Below the pieces are notes generated by a model. It saw only the letters and a program-made list of their open reading frames with translations, was not told where the DNA came from and searched no databases. Shown piece after piece: positions 17,839 through 26,109 of a stretch of 46,045 nt of DNA. A program made the position numbers and the translations under genes. Source of the stretch: Octadecabacter sp. (lineage in GTDB: Bacteria > Pseudomonadota > Alphaproteobacteria > Rhodobacterales > Rhodobacteraceae). Position 1 is the stretch's first letter. Every line of letters starts with the position of its first letter. The DNA lies in NCBI GenBank assembly GCA_018608045.1, contig JABBAI010000151.1:1-46045 (forward strand), written 5' to 3'.

Positions 17839-18347
17839 TTCGACCCCTTTTGACCATTCTGTACAAATCTCTGGGGGCCTCAACCCTTTGTTTTTGGTTA
17901 ATTGTCGCAGGTTCGGTGCAAGCGGCTGATCTGGAGGACGCACGCGACCTCATGGAGGCGGGGTCTTTCGTGCAAGCGCGCGAACAATTTGAAGTTTTGG
18001 CGCGATCGGGCAATGCGGACGCGGAGGAATTGATCGGGGTTATGTACGCGCTCGGCCTCGGGGTTGAGCGCGACGACGAGCGCGCGTTCGAGTGGTATCT
18101 GCGCGCGTCGATGAAAGGCCATCCCGGCGCGCAATCTGGCATCGGTTGGTATTATGAAATCGGTCGGGGAATGCCTGCGCCCGATCTGGTGCGCGCGTAT
18201 CTTTGGTATGCGCTGTCAGCGATTGGCGGGGACGTTGATGCGCCTGACAGTTTGGAGGAACTGACGCCACGCATGACCGCCGTGCAGCGGGCGAGGGCGC
18301 AGGTGTTGGTCGATGATTACCGCGTCTGGATGTATCCGTTTCGCTAA
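17811..18347 (+). CDS. Sel1-repeat protein with signal sequence
   Basis: A protein of up to 178 residues with a hydrophobic N-terminus (CFWLIVAGSVQAADLEDARD, signal cleavage probably after QAA). Two to three Sel1-type helical repeats follow, typified by AEELIGVMYALGLGVERDDE, RAFEWYLRASMKGHPGAQSG and RAYLWYALSAIGGD. Sel1 repeats mediate protein contacts. The start is uncertain: the ATG at 17811 overlaps the start of the divergent peroxidase gene by 28 bases, while a TTG at 17850 would avoid the overlap. The shared upstream region suggests that peroxidase and Sel1 gene may be co-regulated. Confidence 0.7.
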   Translation: MLLIGFVQTFRPLLTILYKSLGASTLCFWLIVAGSVQAADLEDARDLMEAGSFVQAREQFEVLARSGNADAEELIGVMYALGLGVERDDERAFEWYLRASMKGHPGAQSGIGWYYEIGRGMPAPDLVRAYLWYALSAIGGDVDAPDSLEELTPRMTAVQRARAQVLVDDYRVWMYPFR

Positions 18348-18395
18348 GCGGCACTGACCCCGTACATCAGGTGATCGCAATTCTTGCGCATCAAT

Positions 18396-19148
18396 TCATA
18401 TTGACCCTGCCTCGACCATATAATTGTTGGCCGAACACATGGCCGCGTCATCGGACGCAAGAAACAGAACCATGCGCGCCACGTAAACCGGATCGATTAA
18501 ATCTGGAAGGCACTGACGGTTGCGGTGCGCTTCGAGTGCTTCTGGGGTCGCCCAGAGTTCTTTTTGCCGGTCTGTCATGATCCAGCCCGGAACCACTGTA
18601 TTCACACGAATCCGGTGATCACCAAGGTCACGCGCCATTGTGCGGGTCAGTCCGTGGACCGCAGCCTTGGCCGTCGTATAGGCGGGAAATCCACCGCCTG
18701 CTTCCCACCACGAATTTGATCCCATGTTGATAATTGAACCGCCCCCATTCGCAATCATGCCAGGCGCGATTGCTTGGATGGCAAAGAACATATGACGGAT
18801 GTTGGTTGCTTGGCGTTCATCCCAATACGCAGGCGTCACGTCTGTCCAGTTGTGGCGATCATCGCGTGCTGCATTGTTCACCAGAACATCTGCAGGGCCC
18901 AAAGTGTCCGTCAGTTTCGTTAGTGCGGCTTGCATCGCGGAGACGTCGCGAAGGTCACAAATTTCAAACGTGACGCCCGGTGTATCCTCGGCCAACGCGG
19001 CACTTGCGTCCCCGTCGAGGTCAAGAAATGCAACGCGTGCGCCTTGGGCGGCGAAGGCCTTGACCATTTCGGCGCCAATACCTTGTGCACCACCAGAGAC
19101 GATGACAGTTTTGTTTTGAAGGCTCGGGTAGATCGCAAAGTCTGGCAT
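18396..19148 (-). CDS. SDR family oxidoreductase, sugar dehydrogenase-like
   Basis: A 250-residue classical short-chain dehydrogenase. The NAD-binding loop is SGGAQGIG (~18-25). An Asp at 43 after the second strand favours NAD+ over NADP+. VNNA is at 90-93, a Ser at 144 or 146, and Y157-x3-K161 (AYTTAKAAV) forms the catalytic pair. NNAARDDRHNWTDVTPAYWD resembles the bacterial xylose/galactose/glucose 1-dehydrogenases, so a sugar lactone-forming role is plausible. It lies behind the TRAP operon, on the same strand but after a strong terminator, so it needs its own promoter. A dyad at 19202-19218 lies in front of it. The C-terminus VEAGSI is less canonical than the usual VDGG ending. Confidence 0.82.
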   Translation of the reverse strand: MPDFAIYPSLQNKTVIVSGGAQGIGAEMVKAFAAQGARVAFLDLDGDASAALAEDTPGVTFEICDLRDVSAMQAALTKLTDTLGPADVLVNNAARDDRHNWTDVTPAYWDERQATNIRHMFFAIQAIAPGMIANGGGSIINMGSNSWWEAGGGFPAYTTAKAAVHGLTRTMARDLGDHRIRVNTVVPGWIMTDRQKELWATPEALEAHRNRQCLPDLIDPVYVARMVLFLASDDAAMCSANNYMVEAGSI

Positions 19149-19201
19149 AGCGTTTCCTGATGGCTAGGGGGTAATCGTTGGAGGCAATTCAATCGAACTC
19201 A

Positions 19202-19218
19202 ACGTCAAATATGGACGT
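19202..19218. promoter_or_regulatory. ACGTC-N7-GACGT dyad upstream of the SDR gene
   Basis: ACGTC-AAATATG-GACGT lies 54 bases upstream of the SDR start. A similar dyad, ACGTC-N6-GACGT, lies before dctQ at 22711-22726. A shared operator in this cluster is possible. The spacing differs by one base, which weakens the case. Confidence 0.35.
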
Positions 19219-19232
19219 GCTTTTTGCATAAG

Positions 19233-19264
19233 AAAAGGCCGCCCCGTTTCAGGGACGGCCTTTT
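19233..19264 (-). terminator. Rho-independent terminator after dctP
   Basis: AAAAGGCCG and CGGCCTTTT form a 9-base stem extended by CCC/GGG past one mismatch, with a small loop. The flanking A and T runs make it work in both directions. It lies 22 bases past the dctP stop and so ends the TRAP transcript. Confidence 0.85.
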
Positions 19265-19285
19265 CAATTTCAAAACCGTGAACGC

Positions 19286-20347
19286 TTAGTTCAGGTCGGC
19301 TGCGTAGGCGGCGTCGAGGTCTGCTTCGACTTCGTCCACCGCTGAAATCAGCGCGTCGAGGATTTGGACACCACCATCTACGTTGCCACGGAACCAGTCC
19401 TGAACAGGAGCCGCTGCATCGGCGAACATCGCCTTTTCGTCTGGTGTTGGCACATAAAGCGCGCCGCCACCTGCAACGAAGTCGCTGTAGGCTTGGATCG
19501 AGTTGCGCTTAGGTGACGCGAATGTCGCCTGTTGCAGCGCATAGAAGCCGTCCATCACAACGCGACGGTTTGCTTCATCAAGGCCGAGGAACTGTTCGTT
19601 GTTCATCCACCACAGCGCACCCATGTAGGCGTGACCATCGAGCGTGACGTATTGCAAGCCAGCATCAGGGAACTTCATGCCCATGATGTCGGTGATGCCG
19701 TTCTTGGATCCTTCAACAACGCCCGTCTGGAACGATGTGAACAGTTCAGGCCACGGGATCGGTGTTGGGGACGCCCCCAGTGCGCGCACGAGTTCTTGGG
19801 GCAGGTCCGCCACAACAGTCCGGATTTTCAGGCCTTCCATGTCGGATGGCTGCTGGATCGGGCGCACTGTATTAGCGAAGTTGCGCCAGCCTCCTGTGTT
19901 GCCGATGGTCATCAGACGGATCGTGTCGTCGGATGTCTCCAGTGCCATGTCGCGCATTGTGCGCACGAAATCACCCTGAAGCACGGCTTCTGCCACGCGG
20001 TCATCGGCCATCAGATACGGCAGATCAAGGACCTGAACGTATGGGAAAATGCCAGCAGCGCCGCCGGAGGTTGAGATGTAGATGTCGATTGACCCCTCGG
20101 ACACGCCTTCAAGGCATTCTGCACCCGTGGAACACAGCTGCGTGCCGATGAACAATTCAACTTCGATGGCACCGTTTGATGCCGCTTCGACGTAGTTTTT
20201 GAACACGATCAAACCGTCATAGTCTTCGTCGTTTTCGTTTGAGTTGGCGGTCGCGCGCAATGTGATGGAGTGACCATCTGCATAAACGGGCGCGGCGGCC
20301 AATGTGTAGGCGGCGATCATGCCGGCCGTTGCGATATATTTCATCAT
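19286..20347 (-). CDS. dctP: TRAP transporter substrate-binding protein (DctP family)
   Basis: A 353-residue periplasmic solute-binding protein with a signal peptide (MMKYIATAGMIAAYTLAAAP, cleavage near VYA-DG). GLKIRTVVADLPQELVRALG (~182-201) holds the Arg that in DctP proteins forms the salt bridge to a carboxylate or other acidic group of the ligand. PWPELFTSFQTGVVEG is the usual following helix. Two Cys (in GTQLCSTGAECLEG) may form a disulfide. It is the last gene of the minus-strand monooxygenase-TRAP operon, 38 bases after dctM. The ligand is unknown; the neighbouring enzymes point to a sulfonate or sugar-like acid. Confidence 0.92.
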   Translation of the reverse strand: MMKYIATAGMIAAYTLAAAPVYADGHSITLRATANSNENDEDYDGLIVFKNYVEAASNGAIEVELFIGTQLCSTGAECLEGVSEGSIDIYISTSGGAAGIFPYVQVLDLPYLMADDRVAEAVLQGDFVRTMRDMALETSDDTIRLMTIGNTGGWRNFANTVRPIQQPSDMEGLKIRTVVADLPQELVRALGASPTPIPWPELFTSFQTGVVEGSKNGITDIMGMKFPDAGLQYVTLDGHAYMGALWWMNNEQFLGLDEANRRVVMDGFYALQQATFASPKRNSIQAYSDFVAGGGALYVPTPDEKAMFADAAAPVQDWFRGNVDGGVQILDALISAVDEVEADLDAAYAADLN

Positions 20348-20385
20348 ATTAGTAATCCTCCCAGATTGATGACGTTAGAGTGGTT

Positions 20386-21933
20386 TTAGTTTGAGGGTGG
20401 TCCAGGGCTAATGCAAGCCATGTAACCAGTGTCCGGCGAACATCCGAGGAAGTCCGCGAGATAGGGAACCGTCATCGAAATCTGTGGAATGAAGGTGATC
20501 AAAAAGATCACAACGACTTCGACAGCGAGGAACGGTAAAATTGCTTTTGAAATGGTTTCGACTTTTTCGCGACTGACCGTTGAGGCGACGAACAGCACCA
20601 GACCCATGGGCGGCGTTGCCAGCCCGACGGTCAGGTTCACCGACATGATGATCGCGAAGTGCACAGGGTGCACGCCGATGTCCACGAAGATGGGGCCAAG
20701 GATCGGGCCGAGGATGATGATCGCGGGGCCCGCGTCTAGAAACATGCCGACGATGAACAACAAAATGTTGATCAGGAACAGCAGGATCAGCGGGTTTTCC
20801 GACAACCCGAGGATAAAGTCCGCCATGGTTGTCGCCGCGCCGGATGTGGCGACGATTGTCTTGAATGCGACAGCAGCGCCAACCAGCAACAGCACGGCGG
20901 CTGAGGCGAGGGCGGAGCGTTGCAGCACATCAAAGAAGTCCGCCCATGTCAGGGATTTTAGGACAAACACGCTGACCAGTAGGGCGTAGGCGACGGCGAT
21001 GGTGGACGCTTCGGTCGGGGTCATGATCCCCACGAGGATACCACCAAGGATGATGATCGGGGTTTGCAGCGGCACAACGCCCTTTTTCATAACGATCCGG
21101 AAGTCTGAAGACACTTGGCCACGTAGGGCGACCAACAGAAAATGTGCGATAATCAACAGGATAATCAACGTCCCCGCCAGCATCACACCTTCTGGTTTTG
21201 CCAGCCCTGTGAACGACGACACGAGGCGGAACAGCGCCCAAAGAAGACCCATCACATTGATCCGCGCGAGGATCATAGACAGCCAGAATTCTATCGGTTT
21301 GATCGTTTGGTTCTTGTGGACAATGCGTTCGGCTTTGGGCAAATCATAGCGATCCGCCATGAGGCGCACCATGACCATCAAACCAACGCCCACCAGAATA
21401 CCGGGCACGATACCCGCCAAAAACAGCGCGGCCACGCTTTCGCCCATGACGTAAGCGTAAATAATCATGATGCCACTTGGCGGGATGATCGGGCCGATCA
21501 CAGAGGACGCGGCGGTGATCGCGGCGGCGAATTTACGGGTGTACCCGTTCTTTTCCATCGCGGGGATCAGAGTTGACCCCAGCGCAGATGTGTCGGCAAC
21601 AGCTGACCCCGACAGGCCCGCAAATAGAATTGAAGACAGGATGTTCACCTGCGCCAGACCGCCGCGCAAATGACCCATGAATGCTTGGGAAAATTCGACC
21701 AGACGGGTGGTGATGCCGCCCCGGTTCATAACTTCGCCGGCCAACATAAAGAACGGCAGCGCCATCAGCGGGAAACTGTCGATGCCCGTGTAGACATTGC
21801 GGTAAAGGATCGCGAGGTCACGTTCATTGCCCGTGGCCCACGTCATAAAGCCGGGCGCGAACAGCAGGGCGAAAACAACGGGCGTACCGATCATCAAAAT
21901 GGCGAGGAACAGGGGGAGGAAGAATATAAGCAT
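20386..21933 (-). CDS. dctM: TRAP transporter large permease (DctM family)
   Basis: A 515-residue inner-membrane protein with about 12-13 hydrophobic segments starting MLIFFLPLFLAILMIGTPVV. GLSGSAVADTSALGSTLIPAM and ASSVIGPIIPPSGIMIIYAY are DctM signatures, and MTPTEASTIAVAYAL and LTVGLATPPMGLVLFVA are the second-half equivalents. It forms the Na+-coupled translocation path for the ligand delivered by DctP. It is somewhat longer than the common 425-residue DctM, with extra helices in the middle (after HKNQTIKPIEFW). Its ATG shares a base with the dctQ stop (TAATG). Confidence 0.93.
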   Translation of the reverse strand: MLIFFLPLFLAILMIGTPVVFALLFAPGFMTWATGNERDLAILYRNVYTGIDSFPLMALPFFMLAGEVMNRGGITTRLVEFSQAFMGHLRGGLAQVNILSSILFAGLSGSAVADTSALGSTLIPAMEKNGYTRKFAAAITAASSVIGPIIPPSGIMIIYAYVMGESVAALFLAGIVPGILVGVGLMVMVRLMADRYDLPKAERIVHKNQTIKPIEFWLSMILARINVMGLLWALFRLVSSFTGLAKPEGVMLAGTLIILLIIAHFLLVALRGQVSSDFRIVMKKGVVPLQTPIIILGGILVGIMTPTEASTIAVAYALLVSVFVLKSLTWADFFDVLQRSALASAAVLLLVGAAVAFKTIVATSGAATTMADFILGLSENPLILLFLINILLFIVGMFLDAGPAIIILGPILGPIFVDIGVHPVHFAIIMSVNLTVGLATPPMGLVLFVASTVSREKVETISKAILPFLAVEVVVIFLITFIPQISMTVPYLADFLGCSPDTGYMACISPGPPSN

Positions 21934-22688
21934 TATGACGCGCTCCCGATGTCTTCATCGCCAAGTTCAGGCAATCCGCTGTCGCGGCGGATCAGTTTCA
22001 AGCCTTGGCGCAAGATCAATTCAACGGCCACGAGGATTAGCAGGTTAATGCCAACCCAAAGCGCCAAATATTGATAATAGCTTGAGAATTTCGCACCGCA
22101 TTTGCCGATTTCAATGCCGAAGGGCCAGCGCAGTGTGGACGAACACCCGCGTCCTGACAGGCTGTCGACGTGGTTGTTCAGGCCTTTGTCCCACATGACC
22201 AAAAGCACAGCAAAGGACATGAACAACAAGGCGAGGGACAGGATCGCGGCGAGTTTTTCGCTCAGCGCACGTTCTAGCATGTCGATGGCGACGAAACCGC
22301 CGTGGCGGTAGGCGATGGGCGCCATGAGACCGGTCATCCAAAGCATGCCGAACCGCGCGGCTTCTTCTGTCCAGTTGGGCGCGTCGTTCAGGGCGTAGCG
22401 CATGAACACTTGCAGCAAGATAAAGCAGACCATTGCGATCAGCGCGAAGATCGAAATCCATTTTCCAGCGATGTGCAGCGTTTCGTTGATGGAGGCGTGG
22501 GCGCGGGTGGCCGCGACAGGGCGCAGGATGCACAGCACCCACAACAGCGCCGCCAGCCCGAAAACAAACGCCATATCACCAAGGCCGACCCTGTCGGCAA
22601 TGGCTTCACGGCGGTCCTCAAAGGCCCCGATGTATAGGATTGCAGCGTAAGATATTGCTACCAATCCGATTGCAAGACGTCCTCCCAC
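21933..22688 (-). CDS. dctQ: TRAP transporter small permease (DctQ family)
   Basis: A 251-residue membrane protein. The DctQ core begins near residue 75 (AGKWISIFALIAMVCFILLQ) and includes the marker segment NWTEEAARFGMLWMTGLMAP, followed by two more membrane helices. Two further hydrophobic segments precede it, so it is longer than the usual 160-180 residues. The start MGGRLAIGLVAISYA lies 68 bases after the flavin reductase stop. That gap contains the ACGTC-N6-GACGT dyad, so an internal promoter is possible. Confidence 0.88.
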   Translation of the reverse strand: MGGRLAIGLVAISYAAILYIGAFEDRREAIADRVGLGDMAFVFGLAALLWVLCILRPVAATRAHASINETLHIAGKWISIFALIAMVCFILLQVFMRYALNDAPNWTEEAARFGMLWMTGLMAPIAYRHGGFVAIDMLERALSEKLAAILSLALLFMSFAVLLVMWDKGLNNHVDSLSGRGCSSTLRWPFGIEIGKCGAKFSSYYQYLALWVGINLLILVAVELILRQGLKLIRRDSGLPELGDEDIGSAS

Positions 22689-22710
22689 GGCTTGCCCTCC
22701 CTTTTATAAA

Positions 22711-22726
22711 ACGTCTGTTATGACGT
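22711..22726. promoter_or_regulatory. ACGTC-N6-GACGT dyad upstream of dctQ
   Basis: ACGTC-TGTTAT-GACGT is a perfect 5-base dyad 22 bases upstream of the dctQ start, in the only sizeable gap of the operon. The same half-sites occur upstream of the SDR gene at 19202-19218. The function is inferred from position only. Confidence 0.35.
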
Positions 22727-22756
22727 GTTATCAGCGTCTTACGCGCTGTTCTTAAT

Positions 22757-23242
22757 TCATCCTTTGAGCGATACGAAACGTCCCCCCTGGAACATTAACG
22801 GCAAGCCGTCGCGCACGGATGCGCCTGTGACGCGGCCCACAATGATGGTGTGATCGCCAGCGTCGTGTTCGGCATCCAAGCTGCATTCGAACCGTGCCAG
22901 ACAGCCGCGAATGTGGGGCACATCGTGGTCCCCCGTGACCCAATCGAGGCCATCGAACGCGGATTTATCTTTGACAAACCCGTTGCAGATATCGGCCTGA
23001 TGGCCATCCAGAATATGGATCGCGAAATGCGGCGCACCTGTGAAGTACTTGAAACGCTTGGATGATTTAGCGGGTGACCACAGGACCAAAGGCGGATCTA
23101 GAGACACGGATGCAAAGCTGTTGGCGGTGATCCCGATGGGGCAATCCGCGCTTGGCACAGTCACAACCGTCACGCCAGTGGCATATGCGCCAAGGGCATC
23201 GCGAAAGGCGCGAGGGTCGTCGATTGGATCAAACGCGTTCAT
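22757..23242 (-). CDS. Flavin reductase family protein
   Basis: A 161-residue FMN-binding split-barrel reductase of the HpaC type. ATGVTVVTVPSADCPIGITANSFASVSLDPPLVLW is the family's flavin-binding region, with the GITANS motif at ~37-42. HFAIHILDGHQADICNGF follows. Such enzymes reduce FMN or FAD with NAD(P)H and hand the free reduced flavin to a partner monooxygenase. The partner is almost certainly the LLM monooxygenase two genes upstream. The gene overlaps the aldo/keto reductase stop by one base (TAATG). Confidence 0.9.
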   Translation of the reverse strand: MNAFDPIDDPRAFRDALGAYATGVTVVTVPSADCPIGITANSFASVSLDPPLVLWSPAKSSKRFKYFTGAPHFAIHILDGHQADICNGFVKDKSAFDGLDWVTGDHDVPHIRGCLARFECSLDAEHDAGDHTIIVGRVTGASVRDGLPLMFQGGRFVSLKG

Positions 23243-24141
23243 TACGCGACCTCGTGGCCGAGGGCGGCTTCATAGAGTTTGAACCAAGTGGTGCGGGGCA
23301 TATCTACGTTAAAGGCGTCCGAGAACCCTCTGATACGGTTGATATTATTTGTTCCCATAACAGGCATAATTTTCGCTGGATGCGCCAGAAGCCATGCAAC
23401 TGCAACGGCTGCGCGGTCTACGGAATTGGCGTTCGCGACCTCCTCCATCACGGCCGTGAGAGGCGTGTTTTCTGTCATCAACGCGCCGCCACCAAGGGGG
23501 GACCACGCCATAGGTGCCACGCTGCGTTCTTGCAGATAGGCCAGATCCCCGTTGGTGAAGGCGTCGTGCGCGCCAAGGGACATTTCGATCTGGTTGGTCA
23601 CCAGTTGCGATTTCATCGCCGATTGAAGCAGGGTCCAGTCGTGCAGTTTGAAGTTCGATACGCCGACAGCGCGCACCTTGCCAGATGCCACGACCTCGTC
23701 GAGAGCGGCACCGGTTTCATGATGATCCATCAGCGGATCGGGGCGGTGGATCAGCAGGATGTCAATTTTATCGATGCCCATCAGGCGCAAGGAGTGGTCC
23801 ACAGATGCCAGAATATGCGCGCGACTGGTGTCGTAGTATTTCCCGGGGACGTCAGAATAGCGGCCCGCAGGAACTAAGATATCGCATTTCGTCACGACTT
23901 CGATTTGGTCTTTGATGGCTTGGGTCAGGCCCGCGCCCATGATTTCTTCGGCCAAGTAGCCGCCATAGATATCGGCCTGATCCATCGTCGTGATGCCCTG
24001 TTCAAGGCAGGCTTCGATCTTGGCTTGCACGGCTTTGGGGGACGTGTCGTCGACGTCGCCAAGGCGCCACATGCCATAGATCATGCGGGACAGTGAAAGG
24101 TCAGGCGTAAGGTTGATGCGTTCCATTGAAGTATTGGCCAT
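23242..24141 (-). CDS. Aldo/keto reductase, YdhF-like
   Basis: A 299-residue NAD(P)H-dependent reductase with the full catalytic tetrad: D54 and Y59 in MDQADIYGGYLAEE, K85 in VVTKCDI and H132 in ILLIHRPDPLMD. The VSNFKLHDWTLLQS and NQIEMSLGAHD segments are as in E. coli YdhF-like proteins, and the C-terminal NNINRIRGFSDAF should bind the cofactor. It lies between monooxygenase and flavin reductase genes with one-base overlaps (TAATG) on both sides. A plausible role is reduction of the aldehyde released by oxidative desulfonation, as SmoB does with 6-dehydroglucose. That is inferred from context. Confidence 0.9.
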   Translation of the reverse strand: MANTSMERINLTPDLSLSRMIYGMWRLGDVDDTSPKAVQAKIEACLEQGITTMDQADIYGGYLAEEIMGAGLTQAIKDQIEVVTKCDILVPAGRYSDVPGKYYDTSRAHILASVDHSLRLMGIDKIDILLIHRPDPLMDHHETGAALDEVVASGKVRAVGVSNFKLHDWTLLQSAMKSQLVTNQIEMSLGAHDAFTNGDLAYLQERSVAPMAWSPLGGGALMTENTPLTAVMEEVANANSVDRAAVAVAWLLAHPAKIMPVMGTNNINRIRGFSDAFNVDMPRTTWFKLYEAALGHEVA

Positions 24142-25295
24142 TAGGTGCGGGGTCCGTTTCCGAGAGGGGTTGCAGGGGTGTCGCTGGGGACACGTCCATA
24201 AGCATGGGGCAATGAGCAGGTTTTCAAGTCCGGCATCACGAGTTTGCCAAAGTATTTTGCTTCATCAATGTGAGGGTAGCCCGAGAAAATGAAGCTGCGA
24301 ATGCCCATTTTGCGGTAATTTTCGATTTTTGAGAGGACTTGGTCTGCGGATCCGACCAAGGCTGCGCCGCAACCCGATCGCGCACGACCCACGCCTGTCC
24401 AAAGGTTGGGTTCAACGTAGCCGAATTTGTCAGCCAGTTCGCGTGCCTTTGCTTGATGTGCGACGCCAAGGGAAATGGAATCGTGGGCACGGTCACGGAT
24501 CAGTTTGCCGTAGTCATCGTCCAGTTTGGACACAAGGTGATCTGCATACTCGCGGGCCTCGGCCTCGGTGTCGCGCACGATCATGTGGACGCGCAGGCCG
24601 TAATCAAGGGTGCGGTTGTAGCGTTCAGCCACGGCGTTCACGTCTTTCATGCGCTGCGCCAATTGGTCTTCTGGTTCGGGCCACATCAGGTAGACATCAC
24701 AGTGCTGACCGCACAGTTCCAGCGCGGCGGGGGAATAGCCGCCGAAATACAAAAGCGGGCCGCCCGTTTGATAGGGCGTGGCAGGGGCTGTCGGGATATT
24801 CACGAATTGATAGACGTTGCCGTCGTAGTTGATTTCGTTGCGCGTCCACGCCTGTTTCAGGATTTCAACCACTTCTCGGGACCGTTGGTAACGCAATTTG
24901 CTGTCGGCCACTTCACCGGGGAAATCTGATGAGATCACGTTCAGGGTCAAACGGCCTTTCATCATGTGATCCAGGGTCGCGATCGTGCGCGCTAGCATGA
25001 TGGGCTGCATTTCACCGCAGCGTATCGCGGCGAGAATGTTTATCTTTTCCGTCAGCGGCGCCATGCCAGCCACGAAAGACAATGTGTCTTGTCCGACTTG
25101 AAAGGAAGAGGGGGCAAGGATGTTGCGAAAGCCTTGGTTTTCAGCCTCAAGCACGATGTCGCGGCAGTGTTCCCATGAGGATCGTAGCGCGCCGTCCGGC
25201 ACGCCCAAATAGGCGTAATCATCTGAACATAATGCAGAAAACCAGCTGACTTCGGATGCGTCAAGGTCCGCGGATGTTACCGGAACGATCGTCAT
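24141..25295 (-). CDS. LLM class flavin-dependent monooxygenase, alkanesulfonate monooxygenase-like
   Basis: A 384-residue luciferase-like (SsuD-type) TIM-barrel enzyme that uses FMNH2 and O2. Family segments are RDIVLEAENQGFRNILAPSS, KINILAAIRCGEMQPIMLAR, LDHMMKGRLTLNVISSDFPG and YQRSREVVEILKQAW. The start at 25295 (MTIVPVTSADLDAS) is preferred; upstream in-frame ATGs would run into the promoter region. It is the first gene of the minus-strand operon and is coupled to the aldo/keto reductase by TAATG. SsuD-type enzymes cleave C-S bonds of sulfonates to sulfite and an aldehyde. The flavin reductase and reductase neighbours fit that, but related enzymes act on other substrates. Confidence 0.88.
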   Translation of the reverse strand: MTIVPVTSADLDASEVSWFSALCSDDYAYLGVPDGALRSSWEHCRDIVLEAENQGFRNILAPSSFQVGQDTLSFVAGMAPLTEKINILAAIRCGEMQPIMLARTIATLDHMMKGRLTLNVISSDFPGEVADSKLRYQRSREVVEILKQAWTRNEINYDGNVYQFVNIPTAPATPYQTGGPLLYFGGYSPAALELCGQHCDVYLMWPEPEDQLAQRMKDVNAVAERYNRTLDYGLRVHMIVRDTEAEAREYADHLVSKLDDDYGKLIRDRAHDSISLGVAHQAKARELADKFGYVEPNLWTGVGRARSGCGAALVGSADQVLSKIENYRKMGIRSFIFSGYPHIDEAKYFGKLVMPDLKTCSLPHAYGRVPSDTPATPLGNGPRT

Positions 25296-25347
25296 TGATT
25301 CCCCCTCAGACATATCTGTTGCCACTTGCGTAGCATTCAAAAAGCCG

Positions 25348-25367
25348 TGTATCAATCCTGTATCAAT
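25348..25367. repeat. Direct repeat TGTATCAAT x2 with 11-base period, candidate operator
   Basis: TGTATCAAT occurs at 25348-25356 and again at 25359-25367, one helical turn apart. The repeat sits in the 100-base gap between the divergent monooxygenase and gntR genes. It is well placed to bind the GntR regulator and to overlap a minus-strand promoter (TTGATA on that strand). Confidence 0.45.
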
Positions 25368-25395
25368 TTAGTTCACGCCACCTGGGAGGGCGGAC

Positions 25396-26106
25396 ATGTC
25401 AGACCGCCAACGCCCCACAGCGCTTCCAAAATATGTTCAAATCTCTGAGATGTTGATCCGTGACATTGCGGCTGGGCGGTTGGCGGATGGTGCGCGATTG
25501 CCCCCCGAACGCGAAATGGCCGAAGGGTTGGGCACGGCTGTTGGGACGCTGCGCAAAGCACTTGATCTTCTGGTGGAAAAGCAGCTTTTGGAACGGGTGC
25601 AAGGGTCGGGAAACTACGTGCGTGCGCAAACGGATGTGGCCTCTGTCTATAGTTTTTTGCGGATTGAACGGGTGCAGGGCGGCGGGTTGCCCACGGCTGA
25701 GGTTTTGTCGATAGACCACATAGAGGCCCCGCACGCGGTAGGGTTTCAAAGCCCGAATGGATTTCGATTCCGCCGATTGCGGTTCATGGATCGTGTGCCT
25801 GCCGCGATGGAAGAAATCTGGCTGGATGGCGCGGTGACGGACAATGTGGATGCGCAGGCGGTGTCTGAATCGCTGTATCTTTATTACTCAGAAGTTTTAG
25901 GGGTGGTCATCACCTCTGCCGAGGACCGGATCAACGTCGCACCTGTGCCAAGCTGGGCCGATGCGCGCTTTGGTCTGAACGCAGGTGAGACGGCCGGATA
26001 TATTGAGCGGACGGGCCGGTCCCACACAGGCGAAACAGTAGAATTTTCAAGGACATGGTTTGATCCCAACGAGATCAACTATGTCTCTCGGTTAGGGAAG
26101 ACTTAG
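25396..26106 (+). CDS. GntR family transcriptional regulator with UTRA domain
   Basis: A 236-residue regulator of the HutC subfamily. The winged helix is at ~11-75, with RLPPEREMAEGLGTAVGTLRKALDLL as its recognition part. The UTRA ligand-binding domain runs from ~95 to the end, ending GRSHTGETVEFSRTWFDPNE. Such proteins usually repress an adjacent catabolic operon until a pathway metabolite binds. It is divergent from the monooxygenase-TRAP operon, with the direct repeat in between, and is followed after three bases by the Gfo/Idh/MocA gene. It is therefore the likely local regulator. Confidence 0.9.
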   Translation: MSDRQRPTALPKYVQISEMLIRDIAAGRLADGARLPPEREMAEGLGTAVGTLRKALDLLVEKQLLERVQGSGNYVRAQTDVASVYSFLRIERVQGGGLPTAEVLSIDHIEAPHAVGFQSPNGFRFRRLRFMDRVPAAMEEIWLDGAVTDNVDAQAVSESLYLYYSEVLGVVITSAEDRINVAPVPSWADARFGLNAGETAGYIERTGRSHTGETVEFSRTWFDPNEINYVSRLGKT

Positions 26107-26109
26107 GCA

